Positions 1 through 8,708 of a stretch of DNA of 64,000 bases are shown piece by piece. Numbering within the stretch: the first letter of the stretch is position 1; every line of letters begins with the position of its first letter. Origin of the DNA: Chloroflexota bacterium (GTDB taxonomy: Bacteria; Chloroflexota; Anaerolineae; UBA4142); the NCBI GenBank assembly GCA_016215025.1, contig JACRMI010000104.1, forward strand, positions 46,589 through 110,588, given 5' to 3'. The notes beneath the pieces were generated by a model that worked only from the letters and a program-made list of their open reading frames with translations, did not search any database and had not been told where the DNA came from. A program made the position numbers and the translations under genes.

Positions 1-957
1 AACAGTCCAACTGCTCGCAAGATCGGATCGTACATCATGTGGACCGCGCTCGCGGCAACCTGCGTGACCTCGTCGATGTTCATTACATCACTCGCGCCCA
101 CCGCCGCCGCGCTAGCCATCGTCAAGACCACGACCAAGTTGGATGTCAACTGGCTTCAGTACGCCATGGGGTTTCTGCCGGTGGGCATCGTTTTGTTTCT
201 GCTCGTTCCCATTATTACGTACTTTATCTATCCACCCGAAGTTAAGACGAGCAAGGAAATTCCAACCTGGGCGGCTCAAGAACTAGACAAGATGGGCAAG
301 ATCACGACGAAAGAGATCATCATGATTGGACTGGTCGTTCTTGCGATTTTCTTGTGGATCACCGGATCGAACGCGATGGTCAGCTTGCCGTACTTTGGGT
401 CTAACTTTATCAACGCGACGACGGTCGTTCTGCTTGGCATTGCGTTGATGCTCGTTACGGGCATCGTCACCTGGGATGAAATCCTCGCCAACAAAGGCGC
501 ATGGAACGTGCTCGTTTGGTTTGCAACGTTGGTCACATTGGCGAATGGACTGAACACCGTCGGGTTCGTCAAATGGTTCGCCGACCTTGCGTCCGCGCCG
601 TTAAAGGGCTTGGATCCCATCATGGTCATGGTACTCTTGGTCGCGTTGTTCTTCTTTATCCACTATTTCTTTGCCTCGCTCAGCGCGCACACCAGCGCCG
701 TCTTGCCGTTGGTGCTTGGCGTCGGGATGAAATTATTGCCTGCCGCGATGATCGCCCCATTTGCCTTGCTGTGCGTCTACGCGCTTGGCTTGATGGGCAT
801 CATCAGTCCCTATGCGACTGGTCCATCGCCGGTGTACTATGGCAGTGGTTATATCTCGCGCATCGATTTCTGGAAACTCGGCTTGATCTTTGGTTTGATC
901 TTCCTCGCTGGGTTGCTAATTATCGGCGTGCCGTATCTGTTGAACGTGAAACTGTAA
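1..957 (+). CDS. DASS/SLC13-family anion transporter, C-terminal part (partial at window start)
   Basis: The frame is open from base 1, so the gene starts upstream of the window; the first Met at 37 is internal. The visible protein is very hydrophobic, with about seven or eight membrane segments, and opens with a stretch of the type YIMWTALAATCVTSSMF, which resembles the conserved SSM-F/LAPTAAAL region of divalent anion:sodium symporters (CitT, 2-oxoglutarate/malate and SLC13 types). The family moves di- or tricarboxylates across the inner membrane. The C-terminal segment ISPYATGPSPVYYGSGYI is also typical of the family. The substrate cannot be told from this fragment. The gene ends at TAA and faces the HAD phosphatase across a shared terminator. 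Confidence 0.85.
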   Translation, partial: NSPTARKIGSYIMWTALAATCVTSSMFITSLAPTAAALAIVKTTTKLDVNWLQYAMGFLPVGIVLFLLVPIITYFIYPPEVKTSKEIPTWAAQELDKMGKITTKEIIMIGLVVLAIFLWITGSNAMVSLPYFGSNFINATTVVLLGIALMLVTGIVTWDEILANKGAWNVLVWFATLVTLANGLNTVGFVKWFADLASAPLKGLDPIMVMVLLVALFFFIHYFFASLSAHTSAVLPLVLGVGMKLLPAAMIAPFALLCVYALGLMGIISPYATGPSPVYYGSGYISRIDFWKLGLIFGLIFLAGLLIIGVPYLLNVKL

Positions 958-964
958 TAGAAGA

Positions 965-1009
965 AAAAAGTGCGACGCACCCGCTTTGCGAAGGTGCGTC
1001 GCACTTTTT
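965..1009. terminator. Bidirectional rho-independent terminator
   Basis: A 12-bp perfect stem (970-981 with 993-1004, arm GTGCGACGCACC) is flanked by an A-run on the left and a T-run on the right. It can therefore end transcription in both directions between two convergent genes. The same arm sequence recurs in the hairpin at 38140-38168, so this terminator belongs to a small repeat family. Confidence 0.85.
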
Positions 1010-1012
1010 TTC

Positions 1013-1684
1013 TTATCGAATCACTTGCCAATTCTTTTCCTGCGCGTACGCAGCTAGCTCCACATCGGGATAAACCGCCGTCGGATGCCCGACCATCTCA
1101 AAGAGCGACAAGTCGCTGTAGGAGTCGGCGTACGCATAGCTCGCCTTAAAATCGATTTCGATTCCTTGCGCTTGCAGAAACTCGCGCGCCAGTTTCGCTT
1201 TATCGACGCCCATGCACACCGGCGGAATCACACGCCCGGTGTATCGACCATTAACAAATTCGACTTCTGTGCCGACGGTGCCGGTCACGTCGAGATTTTC
1301 GCCCAACACTTGAAGCGTCGGCGCAAGCATGGCGGACACCAGAATGACGACGTGACCTTGCGCGAGGTGGTCACGCAAGCACGCAATAATGTCGTTCAAG
1401 CCGGTCGGTTCGATGTACTGCTCCGCAACCCATCGAAACGCCGCGTCACCTTGCGCTTGATCGTACCCTTGTACGAGCATTCCAAGCGTCGAGACCCACG
1501 GCTTGCGAAAGTTTTCTTCGTCGATCAAACTAAGCTTGCGCAAGAGCATCAATGGCAGATTGCGCATCCAATAGAATCGCGCGTCATTCTTGCGACCATG
1601 CTCGCTGGCGTATTGCACCAAACCGCGCCACATGTTCGCCTTGTACAACGTTCCGTCTACATCGAAAAATGCGCCTATTTTCAT
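1013..1684 (-). CDS. HAD-IB family phosphatase (SerB-like)
   Basis: This 223-residue protein carries the haloacid dehalogenase motifs in order: motif I FDVDGTLY near residue 8 (nucleophile Asp and acid/base Asp), motif II in VILVSAM, a lysine in the KAKLAREF region, and motif IV as YADSYSDLSLFE with paired acidic residues. This is the layout of subfamily IB, which includes phosphoserine phosphatase and related small-molecule phosphatases. Length and motif spacing are normal. The start is ATG at 1684 behind a GAGG-type ribosome site. It is convergent with the DASS transporter. The natural substrate is not evident. Confidence 0.85.
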   Translation of the reverse strand: MKIGAFFDVDGTLYKANMWRGLVQYASEHGRKNDARFYWMRNLPLMLLRKLSLIDEENFRKPWVSTLGMLVQGYDQAQGDAAFRWVAEQYIEPTGLNDIIACLRDHLAQGHVVILVSAMLAPTLQVLGENLDVTGTVGTEVEFVNGRYTGRVIPPVCMGVDKAKLAREFLQAQGIEIDFKASYAYADSYSDLSLFEMVGHPTAVYPDVELAAYAQEKNWQVIR

Positions 1685-1701
1685 GCATAACCTCGAAGGT
1701 G

Positions 1702-1798
1702 AGGGCGAAGCATTCGTCTTGTGAATCTATGCGGACATGGCGATTGCCAATCGGCAGACCTTTTCACCGGTCGGTGCTTTAGACGAACGCTTCGCCCT
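1702..1798. repeat. 97-bp intergenic palindromic element with 18-bp terminal inverted repeats
   Basis: The ends AGGGCGAAGCATTCGTCT (1702-1719) and AGACGAACGCTTCGCCCT (1781-1798) pair with one mismatch, which is a G-U pair in RNA. The interior holds smaller inverted repeats (CGATTGCCAATCG, ACCGGT). It codes for nothing and sits just upstream of the UPF0173 promoter. It looks like a MITE or REP-like mobile repeat; no second copy is seen in this window. Confidence 0.7.
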
Positions 1799-1834
1799 AC
1801 AGAATGCGCCGATTATAGCACATGCGAAGGATGA

Positions 1835-1864
1835 TTTCCAATCCGTTATCGTTTGTGTTATAAT
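1835..1864 (+). promoter_or_regulatory. Candidate promoter of the UPF0173 hydrolase gene
   Basis: An extended -10 (TGTTATAAT, with TATAAT at 1859-1864) lies 18 bp after a weak -35 (TTTCCA, 1835-1840). It places the start of transcription just ahead of the AGGAGG ribosome site at 1881. Confidence 0.55.
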
Positions 1865-1892
1865 CCGCCCAACTTACCCCAGGAGGTTGACG

Positions 1893-2576
1893 ATGTCTGT
1901 AAAGCTCACATGGCTTGGGCACGCGTGTTGGAAGATAGATAACACCAAGAGCACTCTCCTGATCGACCCCTTCCTCTCTGGCAATCCGGTTGCACCAATC
2001 ACCGCCGAACAAATCAAACCCGATTTTATCCTCGTCTCGCATGGACACGGCGATCATTTGGGCGATACGGTCAATATCGCCAAGCGCACTGGCGCAACGG
2101 TCCTGAGCAACTTTGAAATTGCCTCTTATTGCGAAGGACAAGGTTGCAAAGCGCATCCGCTCCATATTGGCGGCAGTCGCGCCTTTCCCTTTGGGCGACT
2201 CAAACTGACGATTGCGCATCATGGCTCGTCATTTCCCGATGGGCGCTACGCGGGCAATCCAGCCGGATTCCTCATTACGATTGGCAAAACGAAGATATAC
2301 GACGCGGGCGACACCGGTTTGTTCTACGATATGAAACTCATCGGCGAAGAAGGCATCGACATTGCCCTCTTGCCGATCGGCGATAATTTCACGATGGGCC
2401 CCGAAGACGCAGTGCGGGCAGCAAAACTCCTCAAGCCCAAAGTGATGATCCCAATGCACTATAACACGTTCGAGCTGATCGCGCAGGATTCCAAATCGTT
2501 TGCCTCGCAGATGAAAAAAGCATTGCCCCGAACCAAAGTTGTGCTGTTGAAACCGGGCGAATCATTTTCAATCTAA
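1893..2576 (+). CDS. UPF0173-type metal-dependent hydrolase (metallo-beta-lactamase fold)
   Basis: This 227-residue protein begins MSVKLTWLGHACWKID and carries the metallo-beta-lactamase signature VSHGHGDHLGD (HxHxDH, near residue 48), then AHHGS, a DAGDTG metal-bridging Asp segment and MHYNTF near the end. Length and motif order fit UPF0173, a family of uncharacterised zinc hydrolases. The open frame extends 52 codons upstream to 1737, but the start at 1893 is chosen because AGGAGG lies at 1881-1886 and the promoter would fall inside the longer reading. No substrate is known for the family. Confidence 0.9.
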   Translation: MSVKLTWLGHACWKIDNTKSTLLIDPFLSGNPVAPITAEQIKPDFILVSHGHGDHLGDTVNIAKRTGATVLSNFEIASYCEGQGCKAHPLHIGGSRAFPFGRLKLTIAHHGSSFPDGRYAGNPAGFLITIGKTKIYDAGDTGLFYDMKLIGEEGIDIALLPIGDNFTMGPEDAVRAAKLLKPKVMIPMHYNTFELIAQDSKSFASQMKKALPRTKVVLLKPGESFSI

Positions 2577-2654
2577 GTCGACAGTAGACAGTAGACAGTC
2601 GACAGACAAACACTTACTGGCGACTGTTGACTGTTGACTGGCTACTGATTTTTT
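2577..2654 (+). repeat. 7-bp-period repeats forming a terminator-like hairpin
   Basis: Tandem heptamers of the type GACAGTA (2577-2608) are followed by their inverse (GACTGTT type, 2619-2645). Bases 2582-2601 pair with 2621-2640 at about 16 of 20 positions, and a run of six T follows at 2649-2654. The array may therefore serve as a terminator after the UPF0173 gene. Confidence 0.6.
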
Positions 2655-2668
2655 AAGGAGGAAGGTCA

Positions 2669-3526
2669 ATGGAGATCAAAACAGTAGGTGTAGTCGGCTG
2701 CGGCTTGATGGGCAGCGGCATCGTCGAGTTGTGCGCCAAGGGTGGCTATAACGTCATCGTGCGCGAAATCAACGACGATTTTCTGAACAAAGGTTTATCG
2801 CGCATTCAAAACTCAATGGCGGGCGCGGTCAAGCGCGGCAAGCTGTCTGAGCCGGACCGCGATGCGGCGTGGGGTCGAATCAAAGGCACGACGCAGATGG
2901 CAGACCTCGCCGGAGTCGATCTAGCAATTGAAGCCGCCATCGAAAATCTCGATCTCAAGAAATCAATTTTCAAAGAACTCGATCAGGTTACGCGCCCCGA
3001 AGTGATCCTCGCGTCGAATACCTCGTCGCTTGCCGTCACCGAAATGGCAAGCATGACCAAGCGCCAAGACAAAGTTCTCGGCTTGCATTTCTTCAATCCC
3101 GTTCCCGTGATGCCCTTGCTCGAAATGGTGCGCACGTTCCTCACGAGCGAGGAGACGTACCAGACCACGCGCAAATTCGGCGAAGGACTGGGCAAGACCG
3201 TCATCGTTTCAAAGGACGCCCCAGGCTTTATCGTCAACGCGTTGCTCATTCCGTACTTGCTCGACGCGGTGCGCATGTACGAAAACGGTTTCGCATCGAA
3301 AGAAGATATCGACACCGGTATCAAGCTCGGCTTGGCGCATCCCATGGGTCCGCTAACGCTCCTCGATTTTGTCGGTCTCGACACGACGCTCTTTATTGCT
3401 GACGAAATGTTCAAAGAATTAAAGGACATTCGTTTTGCCGCGCCTGCGCTTTTGCGCCGAATGGTCACCGCGGGATATAATGGACGCAAGAGTGGCAAGG
3501 GGTTCTACGATTATTCGAGCAAGTAG
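2669..3526 (+). CDS. 3-hydroxybutyryl-CoA dehydrogenase
   Basis: This 285-residue protein has the N-terminal Rossmann NAD-binding motif GVVGCGLMGSGIVE (residues 7-20), the conserved SNTSSL segment (about residue 115), HFFNPVPVMPLLEMV (about 137) with the catalytic His, and the C-terminal 3HCDH helical domain (DAPGFIVNALL, then HPMGPLTLLDFVGLD). It oxidises or reduces 3-hydroxyacyl-CoA with NAD(P) in butyrate or fatty-acid metabolism. Length matches single-function Hbd/PaaH proteins. AGGAGG precedes the ATG. No other acyl-CoA genes are adjacent, so the exact pathway is not shown. Confidence 0.93.
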   Translation: MEIKTVGVVGCGLMGSGIVELCAKGGYNVIVREINDDFLNKGLSRIQNSMAGAVKRGKLSEPDRDAAWGRIKGTTQMADLAGVDLAIEAAIENLDLKKSIFKELDQVTRPEVILASNTSSLAVTEMASMTKRQDKVLGLHFFNPVPVMPLLEMVRTFLTSEETYQTTRKFGEGLGKTVIVSKDAPGFIVNALLIPYLLDAVRMYENGFASKEDIDTGIKLGLAHPMGPLTLLDFVGLDTTLFIADEMFKELKDIRFAAPALLRRMVTAGYNGRKSGKGFYDYSSK

Positions 3527-3575
3527 ATAGTAGTCAGAATTCAGAAGCCAGAATTCAGTAGCCAGCGGTCAGACG
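3527..3575. repeat. 7-bp-period repeat; left arm of inverted repeats around the STAND gene
   Basis: Heptamers of the type CAGAATT/CAGAAGC/CAGTAGC run in tandem. Bases 3535-3554 (CAGAATTCAGAAGCCAGAAT) are matched in inverted orientation by 6643-6662 at 19 of 20 positions, on the far side of the AT-rich gene 3637-6567. Confidence 0.65.
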
Positions 3576-3636
3576 AAAGTGTGGCGGCTGGCTATTCGCT
3601 AAGTATGACCTAGCAAAGTTTTGTGAGTAAACATCT

Positions 3637-6567
3637 ATGCCTCTCCCTGGTGGAGCAACAGATAAATTTGGCAATCGGTATGAAGGCATCTGGACAGTTA
3701 GGTGCATGATAGATGTTTTGTCAGCGCATGCGGATTCGATTCGGCTTGAACCCCCTGGTGCAGACGGAGAAGGAATAGAATTCTGGCTCAAAAGAGGTAA
3801 CCAACTAGAATATCATCAGGTCAAAAGACAGAATAGCCCAAGTGGCAATTGGACAGTAGCCGACTTGGACAACAAAGGTGTTCTAAAGCACATTTGGGAC
3901 AAACTACAAGACCCTTTGTCTTCGTTTGTTTTCGTTTCAACAAATTCAGCCTCACAGATGGAAGAACTAGGTGACAGAAGCAAGCGCTCAATATCGTTGG
4001 ATGAATTCAAGAGGGAATTTGTCAAAGCCAAGACCGTTTATGAAATCTTCAATGAATTACGCAAACGTTGGAATAATTGTACTGAACAACAAGCGTATTC
4101 CATTCTACGCCGACTAGGTATTGAAACAACAAGTGAAAGACTCCTAAGGTCAACCGTAGAAGTAGAATTGAGAACTCTCATTGATGGAAATGCGGCAAAT
4201 GCAGTAGACGTGTTGGCACAATTCGCCTTGGACAAAGTCCATCATCAACTCAGTGCTGAAGATATATGGAAGCATCTTGAAAGCCGTGGATTTTCTCGTC
4301 GCCAAGAACCTAAAACAGATTTGCTAACTGGCGATTTTGGATTACCAGTTCCTGCTTATTTCATTGGGCGCGACAAGATTCTGGAAGAACTTGCTCAAGC
4401 CATAAATCAAAATTCTACAGTCGTGGTCGGTGGTTTGGCAGGTATTGGCAAGACATATCTTATATCGAAGTATGTCGAGGGTCTTGATATCAGCTGGAAG
4501 GTTTTGTGGTTTGATTGTGGGCAATACGGGCAAATTGAAAAGGCATTGCTTCGGATAGCCGAATTCCTTAGTTTTACGTTCGGAGATGAAACATTACTCA
4601 CATTGTTAAAAAGTCCGCTTATCAACTTAGAGAGACAAGTCGAGGTGGCGGCGAAAATTTGTGATAAATATCAATGCACACTTGTTTGGGATAGTTTTGA
4701 CCCTGAGAAACATACAGCCCTATTTCCGCTGTTTCGAGAATGCAATCGACTTTTTCAAGCTGGCAAACTCCTAATCACCGCACGTACATCATTTGAATTT
4801 TCTGCCGCCACAAATCCCATCTACAATTTAATAGTGCCTCCTCTAACTCAACAGGAAGGTATCGAGTTATTGCGCTATTACTTTCTTCGGCTTGGGCTTG
4901 AAAGCTATTCAGACGAAATACTCGCACAAGCCCACGAAAGAGTCGCTGGTCATCCATATTTCTTGAGCAGACTCGCTGTCTTGTCAGAAACGTTTCCATT
5001 GCCTGAGATATTGAAGTCACTACCACAACTTCAATCACAAATTCAGGATTACCTGCAGGAGCAGGTTTTCAATCAACTCGCTGATGGAGCTAAAAGCCTT
5101 ATTCAAAATTTTTCAGTATTACGAAAACCTTTCACACTAACAGCTGTCCATAATTTCGACGCTACACCTAATGCGCTTGGCTTCTTTGAGATTCTGTTGA
5201 GAAAATTTCTTATCACCCGAACTGCTAAGAATGCGCCGTATTACGAGATTCATGACTTGGTTCGAGAATATGCTCTATCTCAACTTTCTGTCGAACAGAA
5301 GAAGCTTGCTCATGGTCAGGCAACAAATTACTACGAAACGCTTTCCCCAAGAACATATACTGATGGAATAGAAATGGTCAACCATGCACTCGAAGCTGAT
5401 CTGCAGGATCGGGCATATGAGGCAGCAAGGCATGTTGTAAGTTCGGCTTTACATGACGGACTGCTAGATCTTGTAATAGATCTAACCTCGCAACTGTTCA
5501 AAGATGAACGAGCCAAGGGTTGGAGTGAAGTTCACTTCGCGCGGGGACGCGCTTTGCGCTTCAAACGGAATTTCTCGGATGCCTTGAAGAGCTATGAAAA
5601 TGCATTGCGATATGCTCGTGACGAGCATATCGTCGAGCATTCCAAAGTGGAAATTGCAAGCACGCTAGTCTTACAAGCAGAGCAACATGAAAGAAAAGGG
5701 AATATTTCCAAAGCGAAGAAACTTTATGGGGGGCTTGTACAAAGCAGAAACGTCGAAACACAGGTTGCTGGGTTAACATCCCTTGGCTATCTAAACATCC
5801 AAGGTGATCAGCAAAATAAAGGGATAGCGCAATTGAATCAAGCGTTAAAATTAGCCGAAAAGGCACAATTGAAACGGAACATTAGACAGATATGCCAAGC
5901 TTTAGGTTTTGCTTATACTAATATCGAAAATGAAAAAGCAACGCAATATTTAGAACGAGCGAACACAATTAGGCAAGAAACCAATCTTGAATATGGTGGC
6001 CAAGATATCGATGCAGATTATCATTTGTTTGAGGCGCTTGCAAATCTCTACAATTCAGAAAATCGTTTTGAGGATGCTGTAACTCCTTCAGAGGAGTGTG
6101 TGTCTATAGATAGGAAACTCCATCTCGAAGAACGATTGGCACTTTCCCTTTTCCAGCTTGGAAAAAATAACTGCCGCCTAAAAAGATTTGAGAGTGCAAG
6201 AAATGCCTTGCAGGAAAGCTTATTGTTGATCAGAAAACTAAAGTTGCAAGGAGATCCTGAAACGCAAACTCTTTTATGGCTGGCAACCGCCTTATGGAAT
6301 TTGCAACAATTTGAACTGGCGATCGAAACCATACTCCATTATAATTTCCTTCACCAACCCACAAAAGGATTTTCTAGCAGGCATGTTGTCGTACGTGAAG
6401 CCGACTTGGTTAATGAGAGCAGAATAGATTATGATGAAAAATCGGTTCATATGTTAGTTCTACCTAGAATGTATGATTTTGAAAACTTAGAACAGTGGAA
6501 CCAACAAATAATTAGTCGCCGTCCAGAACTAGCAACAGTCCTGCCCGTACTTCTTCATAAACGATAA
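3637..6567 (+). CDS. Cap4-like nuclease / STAND NTPase / TPR protein, candidate anti-phage sensor
   Basis: This 976-residue protein has three parts. Residues 1-130 resemble the Cap4/DUF4297 PD-(D/E)xK nuclease: GGATDKFGNRYE, then an acidic stretch around E45-E48 and HQVKRQ with Q61 and K63. Residues about 240-500 form a STAND ATPase, with Walker A GLAGIGKT (266-273), a Walker B-like TLVWDSFD (348-355) and TAR (381-383), followed by a winged-helix region. Residues about 600-950 are helical and TPR-like. This layout, nuclease effector then STAND switch then repeat sensor, matches Avs-type and other bacterial NLR-like defence proteins; the function here is inferred. The gene is clearly more AT-rich than its neighbours and is flanked by inverted repeats, which suggests transfer. 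Confidence 0.8.
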   Translation: MPLPGGATDKFGNRYEGIWTVRCMIDVLSAHADSIRLEPPGADGEGIEFWLKRGNQLEYHQVKRQNSPSGNWTVADLDNKGVLKHIWDKLQDPLSSFVFVSTNSASQMEELGDRSKRSISLDEFKREFVKAKTVYEIFNELRKRWNNCTEQQAYSILRRLGIETTSERLLRSTVEVELRTLIDGNAANAVDVLAQFALDKVHHQLSAEDIWKHLESRGFSRRQEPKTDLLTGDFGLPVPAYFIGRDKILEELAQAINQNSTVVVGGLAGIGKTYLISKYVEGLDISWKVLWFDCGQYGQIEKALLRIAEFLSFTFGDETLLTLLKSPLINLERQVEVAAKICDKYQCTLVWDSFDPEKHTALFPLFRECNRLFQAGKLLITARTSFEFSAATNPIYNLIVPPLTQQEGIELLRYYFLRLGLESYSDEILAQAHERVAGHPYFLSRLAVLSETFPLPEILKSLPQLQSQIQDYLQEQVFNQLADGAKSLIQNFSVLRKPFTLTAVHNFDATPNALGFFEILLRKFLITRTAKNAPYYEIHDLVREYALSQLSVEQKKLAHGQATNYYETLSPRTYTDGIEMVNHALEADLQDRAYEAARHVVSSALHDGLLDLVIDLTSQLFKDERAKGWSEVHFARGRALRFKRNFSDALKSYENALRYARDEHIVEHSKVEIASTLVLQAEQHERKGNISKAKKLYGGLVQSRNVETQVAGLTSLGYLNIQGDQQNKGIAQLNQALKLAEKAQLKRNIRQICQALGFAYTNIENEKATQYLERANTIRQETNLEYGGQDIDADYHLFEALANLYNSENRFEDAVTPSEECVSIDRKLHLEERLALSLFQLGKNNCRLKRFESARNALQESLLLIRKLKLQGDPETQTLLWLATALWNLQQFELAIETILHYNFLHQPTKGFSSRHVVVREADLVNESRIDYDEKSVHMLVLPRMYDFENLEQWNQQIISRRPELATVLPVLLHKR

Positions 6568-6642
6568 AGGAATTGTTGCCAAGCGAAATAAAAATCATCT
6601 CAAGAAAGCCATGCCATCGATTAAAATCGACTTGCATTTCAC

Positions 6643-6662
6643 ATTCTGGCTTCTGAATACTG
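6643..6662. repeat. Right arm of inverted repeats flanking the STAND gene
   Basis: ATTCTGGCTTCTGAATACTG is the reverse complement, with one mismatch, of 3535-3554. It lies between the STAND gene and the next membrane protein gene. It may mark an insertion boundary, or may simply be another member of the heptamer repeat family. Confidence 0.55.
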
Positions 6663-6677
6663 CCCTTCGGAGATCCA

Positions 6678-7442
6678 ATGCTCAAGCGGAAGTTGCTACT
6701 AAATACAATACCTCTCGTTGTCGTCGTTGTCGTTATCGCATTAATTCGTGATTATGTGCTGCGCATTCCAGGCGTCATCGAGTTTAGCGAAGTTGCGCCG
6801 CTCCTCGCAGCCGTCGCCCTCATCGTCGGCTTTATGCTTGCCGGCGTTCTCGCCGACTACAAAGAGAGCGAGAAAATCCCAGGCGAAATCGCTACCACGT
6901 TGGAAACCATCGGCGATACCGTGCGAACGGTTAGCATGCTCAATCAGCAAGCTAATGTCAGCGACTTTGATTCAAAATTTCGCGCGCTCGTCGCCACCGT
7001 GGATGATTGGTTCGCGCAGCGCGTGGCTGTGGAAAAATGTTATGCAACGCTAGATGATTTTCGTCACGTCGTCGAAACGATGCACAATGCGGCGGGTGTC
7101 AACTACGCCATTCGTGGACTCGCCGAAATGCACAATCTTCGCCGATTGATTACGCGCGTCGATGTGGTTTCGCGCACGTCGTTTCTACCGGTGGGCTATG
7201 CCCTGCTCGACCTGTTGGTGGGAACGACGCTGGCGCTCTTGTTGATTTCAAATTACAAGACGGCGATGGCAGAATATTTCCTGATCTCGCTATTCTCCCT
7301 GATCTACCTTTACCTGGTCCGCCTCATTCGCGATGTCGATGCACCCTTTGCGTATTCTTCTGCGAACGTCGCAGGGTCGGCTGAAGTCGATCCCTACCCG
7401 CTACGCGAATACCGTCGGCGCTTGGAATCGACCATCAAATAA
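6678..7442 (+). CDS. Integral membrane protein of unknown function
   Basis: This 254-residue protein has two N-terminal membrane segments (about residues 8-25 and 40-60), a soluble helical middle (about 65-160) and two C-terminal segments (about 175-215). The loop LADYKESEKIPGEIATTLETIGD after the second segment recalls bestrophin-like (DUF4239) proteins, but the match is weak and made by eye. The start is supported by GGAG at 6669. It lies 29 bp ahead of a second small membrane protein gene, so the two are probably co-transcribed. Confidence 0.6.
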   Translation: MLKRKLLLNTIPLVVVVVVIALIRDYVLRIPGVIEFSEVAPLLAAVALIVGFMLAGVLADYKESEKIPGEIATTLETIGDTVRTVSMLNQQANVSDFDSKFRALVATVDDWFAQRVAVEKCYATLDDFRHVVETMHNAAGVNYAIRGLAEMHNLRRLITRVDVVSRTSFLPVGYALLDLLVGTTLALLLISNYKTAMAEYFLISLFSLIYLYLVRLIRDVDAPFAYSSANVAGSAEVDPYPLREYRRRLESTIK

Positions 7443-7471
7443 TTCCCCTTTCGATTGAACGACGAGGAAAA

Positions 7472-7693
7472 ATGAGTAACACCCCAAATCAAACCAATGG
7501 AAAACAAATGGTTCTAAAGGCGCTCAAGACCATTGGCGTTTTTGTGCTGATCTGCTTCATCGGTTTTTGGGCACTCCTCTCCGATAAGATGGACAACCTC
7601 GGATCGATTTGGTGGATCGTCGGGTTGATTGCGCTGGCTCTCACACTTGCGCTCAGACCCTGGCAAGGTTCAGAATCGTCCGATAAAAAGTAA
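7472..7693 (+). CDS. Small two-helix membrane protein
   Basis: This 73-residue protein has two predicted membrane helices (about residues 20-38 and 45-62) between short charged ends. It is preceded by GAGGAAA and follows the larger membrane protein by 29 bp, so it could be its partner. No family is recognised. Confidence 0.6.
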   Translation: MSNTPNQTNGKQMVLKALKTIGVFVLICFIGFWALLSDKMDNLGSIWWIVGLIALALTLALRPWQGSESSDKK

Positions 7694-7705
7694 GGAGGAG
7701 TTTCG

Positions 7706-7789
7706 ATGTCTGAGAACGAAAATCAGCATCGCCGCGTACGGACGGTTACTTGGCAAGCCCCACACGCCAACGCGCGAAACGCCATGTGA
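7706..7789 (+). pseudogene. Remnant of a PaaI-type thioesterase N-terminus
   Basis: A 27-codon frame starts behind a perfect AGGAGG (7693-7698) and reads to TGA at 7787. Its RTVTWQAPHANARNA resembles the N-terminal lead-in of PaaI-family hotdog thioesterases (RTVTWxDP...). The hotdog core is absent, and a cupin gene begins four bases later. This is best read as the 5' stub of a deleted gene; alternatively it is a leader peptide that supplies the ribosome site for the cupin gene. Confidence 0.5.
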
Positions 7790-7792
7790 CAA

Positions 7793-8158
7793 ATGACCTA
7801 TTCCACCATCAACCTTCAAGATAAACTGAACAAGTTCTCCGAGCATTGGTCGCCCAAAATCATCGCGCGGATGAATGACTATCACTTCAAGCTGGTCAAG
7901 ATTCAAGGCGATTTCGTTTGGCACAGCCACGCCGAGACCGACGAAGTCTTTATCGTGCTCGAAGGCGAGATGCGAATCGAGTTTCGCGATGGTAAGGTTG
8001 ATCTTCACGCGAATGAAATGTTCGTCGTCCCAAAAGGTATCGAGCATAGACCGTACGCCGGGCAAGAATGCAAAATATTGCTCATCGAACCGGCAGGCAC
8101 AGTCAACACCGGAAATGCGGGCGGCGAGTTGACAGCAGACAACGATACATGGATATGA
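7793..8158 (+). CDS. Small single-domain cupin protein
   Basis: This 121-residue protein has both cupin motifs: motif 1 as [22 protein letters not shown] (about residues 43-64; His, His and Glu metal ligands) and motif 2 as [17 protein letters not shown] (about 74-90; distal His). Such proteins bind a divalent metal and may be isomerases, dioxygenases or sugar-binding proteins; the exact role is not evident. The stop overlaps the start of the next gene (ATGA at 8155). Confidence 0.85.
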   Translation: MTYSTINLQDKLNKFSEHWSPKIIARMNDYHFKLVKIQGDFVWHSHAETDEVFIVLEGEMRIEFRDGKVDLHANEMFVVPKGIEHRPYAGQECKILLIEPAGTVNTGNAGGELTADNDTWI

Positions 8159-8706
8159 TTCCAGTTGGCTATATGGCGAAACGAGTTAGCATTCGTCCGG
8201 ATTGGCTAAAATCCGAACGGATTGTGGATGTGTACTCCGTTAGTGGCTGCATCTCCAATGTCTTTGCCGACTATATCAAATATTGGAAACACAATGGCTT
8301 TTGGTTCTTTGATTCTCCGGCGATCATTCGGGAGTTAGCTAAAGAGAATTCTATCGATCTAAACGGAACACGACTCTTTTACTACGAAGCGTATCCAGAA
8401 GAATTCGATGCCGAAAAAAATGCTTGGATGCGTTTCGAGCCAGAAGCGTCACTCGAAACGCAAGTCGAGGTTCCTTTTCAAAAAGTCTTGGAAGGTTACG
8501 ATGTTGTCACCTTCTCTACCGGGACGACTGCCGAATGTTCGCCGTTATCATGCAATAATCTAGCCACCGAAATCGAAACCAATTCGCACTGTCTGCTCAC
8601 TTCGTTGGAGCAGGCGCGCCAGTTGTTAAATACAGGCAAGTTCAAGAATTCCGAACCAGGACCGTATCGCATCTTCGCCGTCTATTCGGTCGAGTGGGAC
8701 CGGTAA
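8155..8706 (+). CDS. Conserved hypothetical protein
   Basis: This 183-residue soluble protein begins [18 protein letters not shown] and contains the stretch [18 protein letters not shown], then [15 protein letters not shown] believe similar uncharacterised proteins occur in other bacteria, but no function is known to me. The open frame extends upstream to 8068. The start at 8155 is chosen for its 4-base ATGA overlap with the cupin stop, which implies translational coupling. No signal peptide or membrane segment is seen. Confidence 0.65.
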   Translation: MIPVGYMAKRVSIRPDWLKSERIVDVYSVSGCISNVFADYIKYWKHNGFWFFDSPAIIRELAKENSIDLNGTRLFYYEAYPEEFDAEKNAWMRFEPEASLETQVEVPFQKVLEGYDVVTFSTGTTAECSPLSCNNLATEIETNSHCLLTSLEQARQLLNTGKFKNSEPGPYRIFAVYSVEWDR

Positions 8707-8708
8707 TC

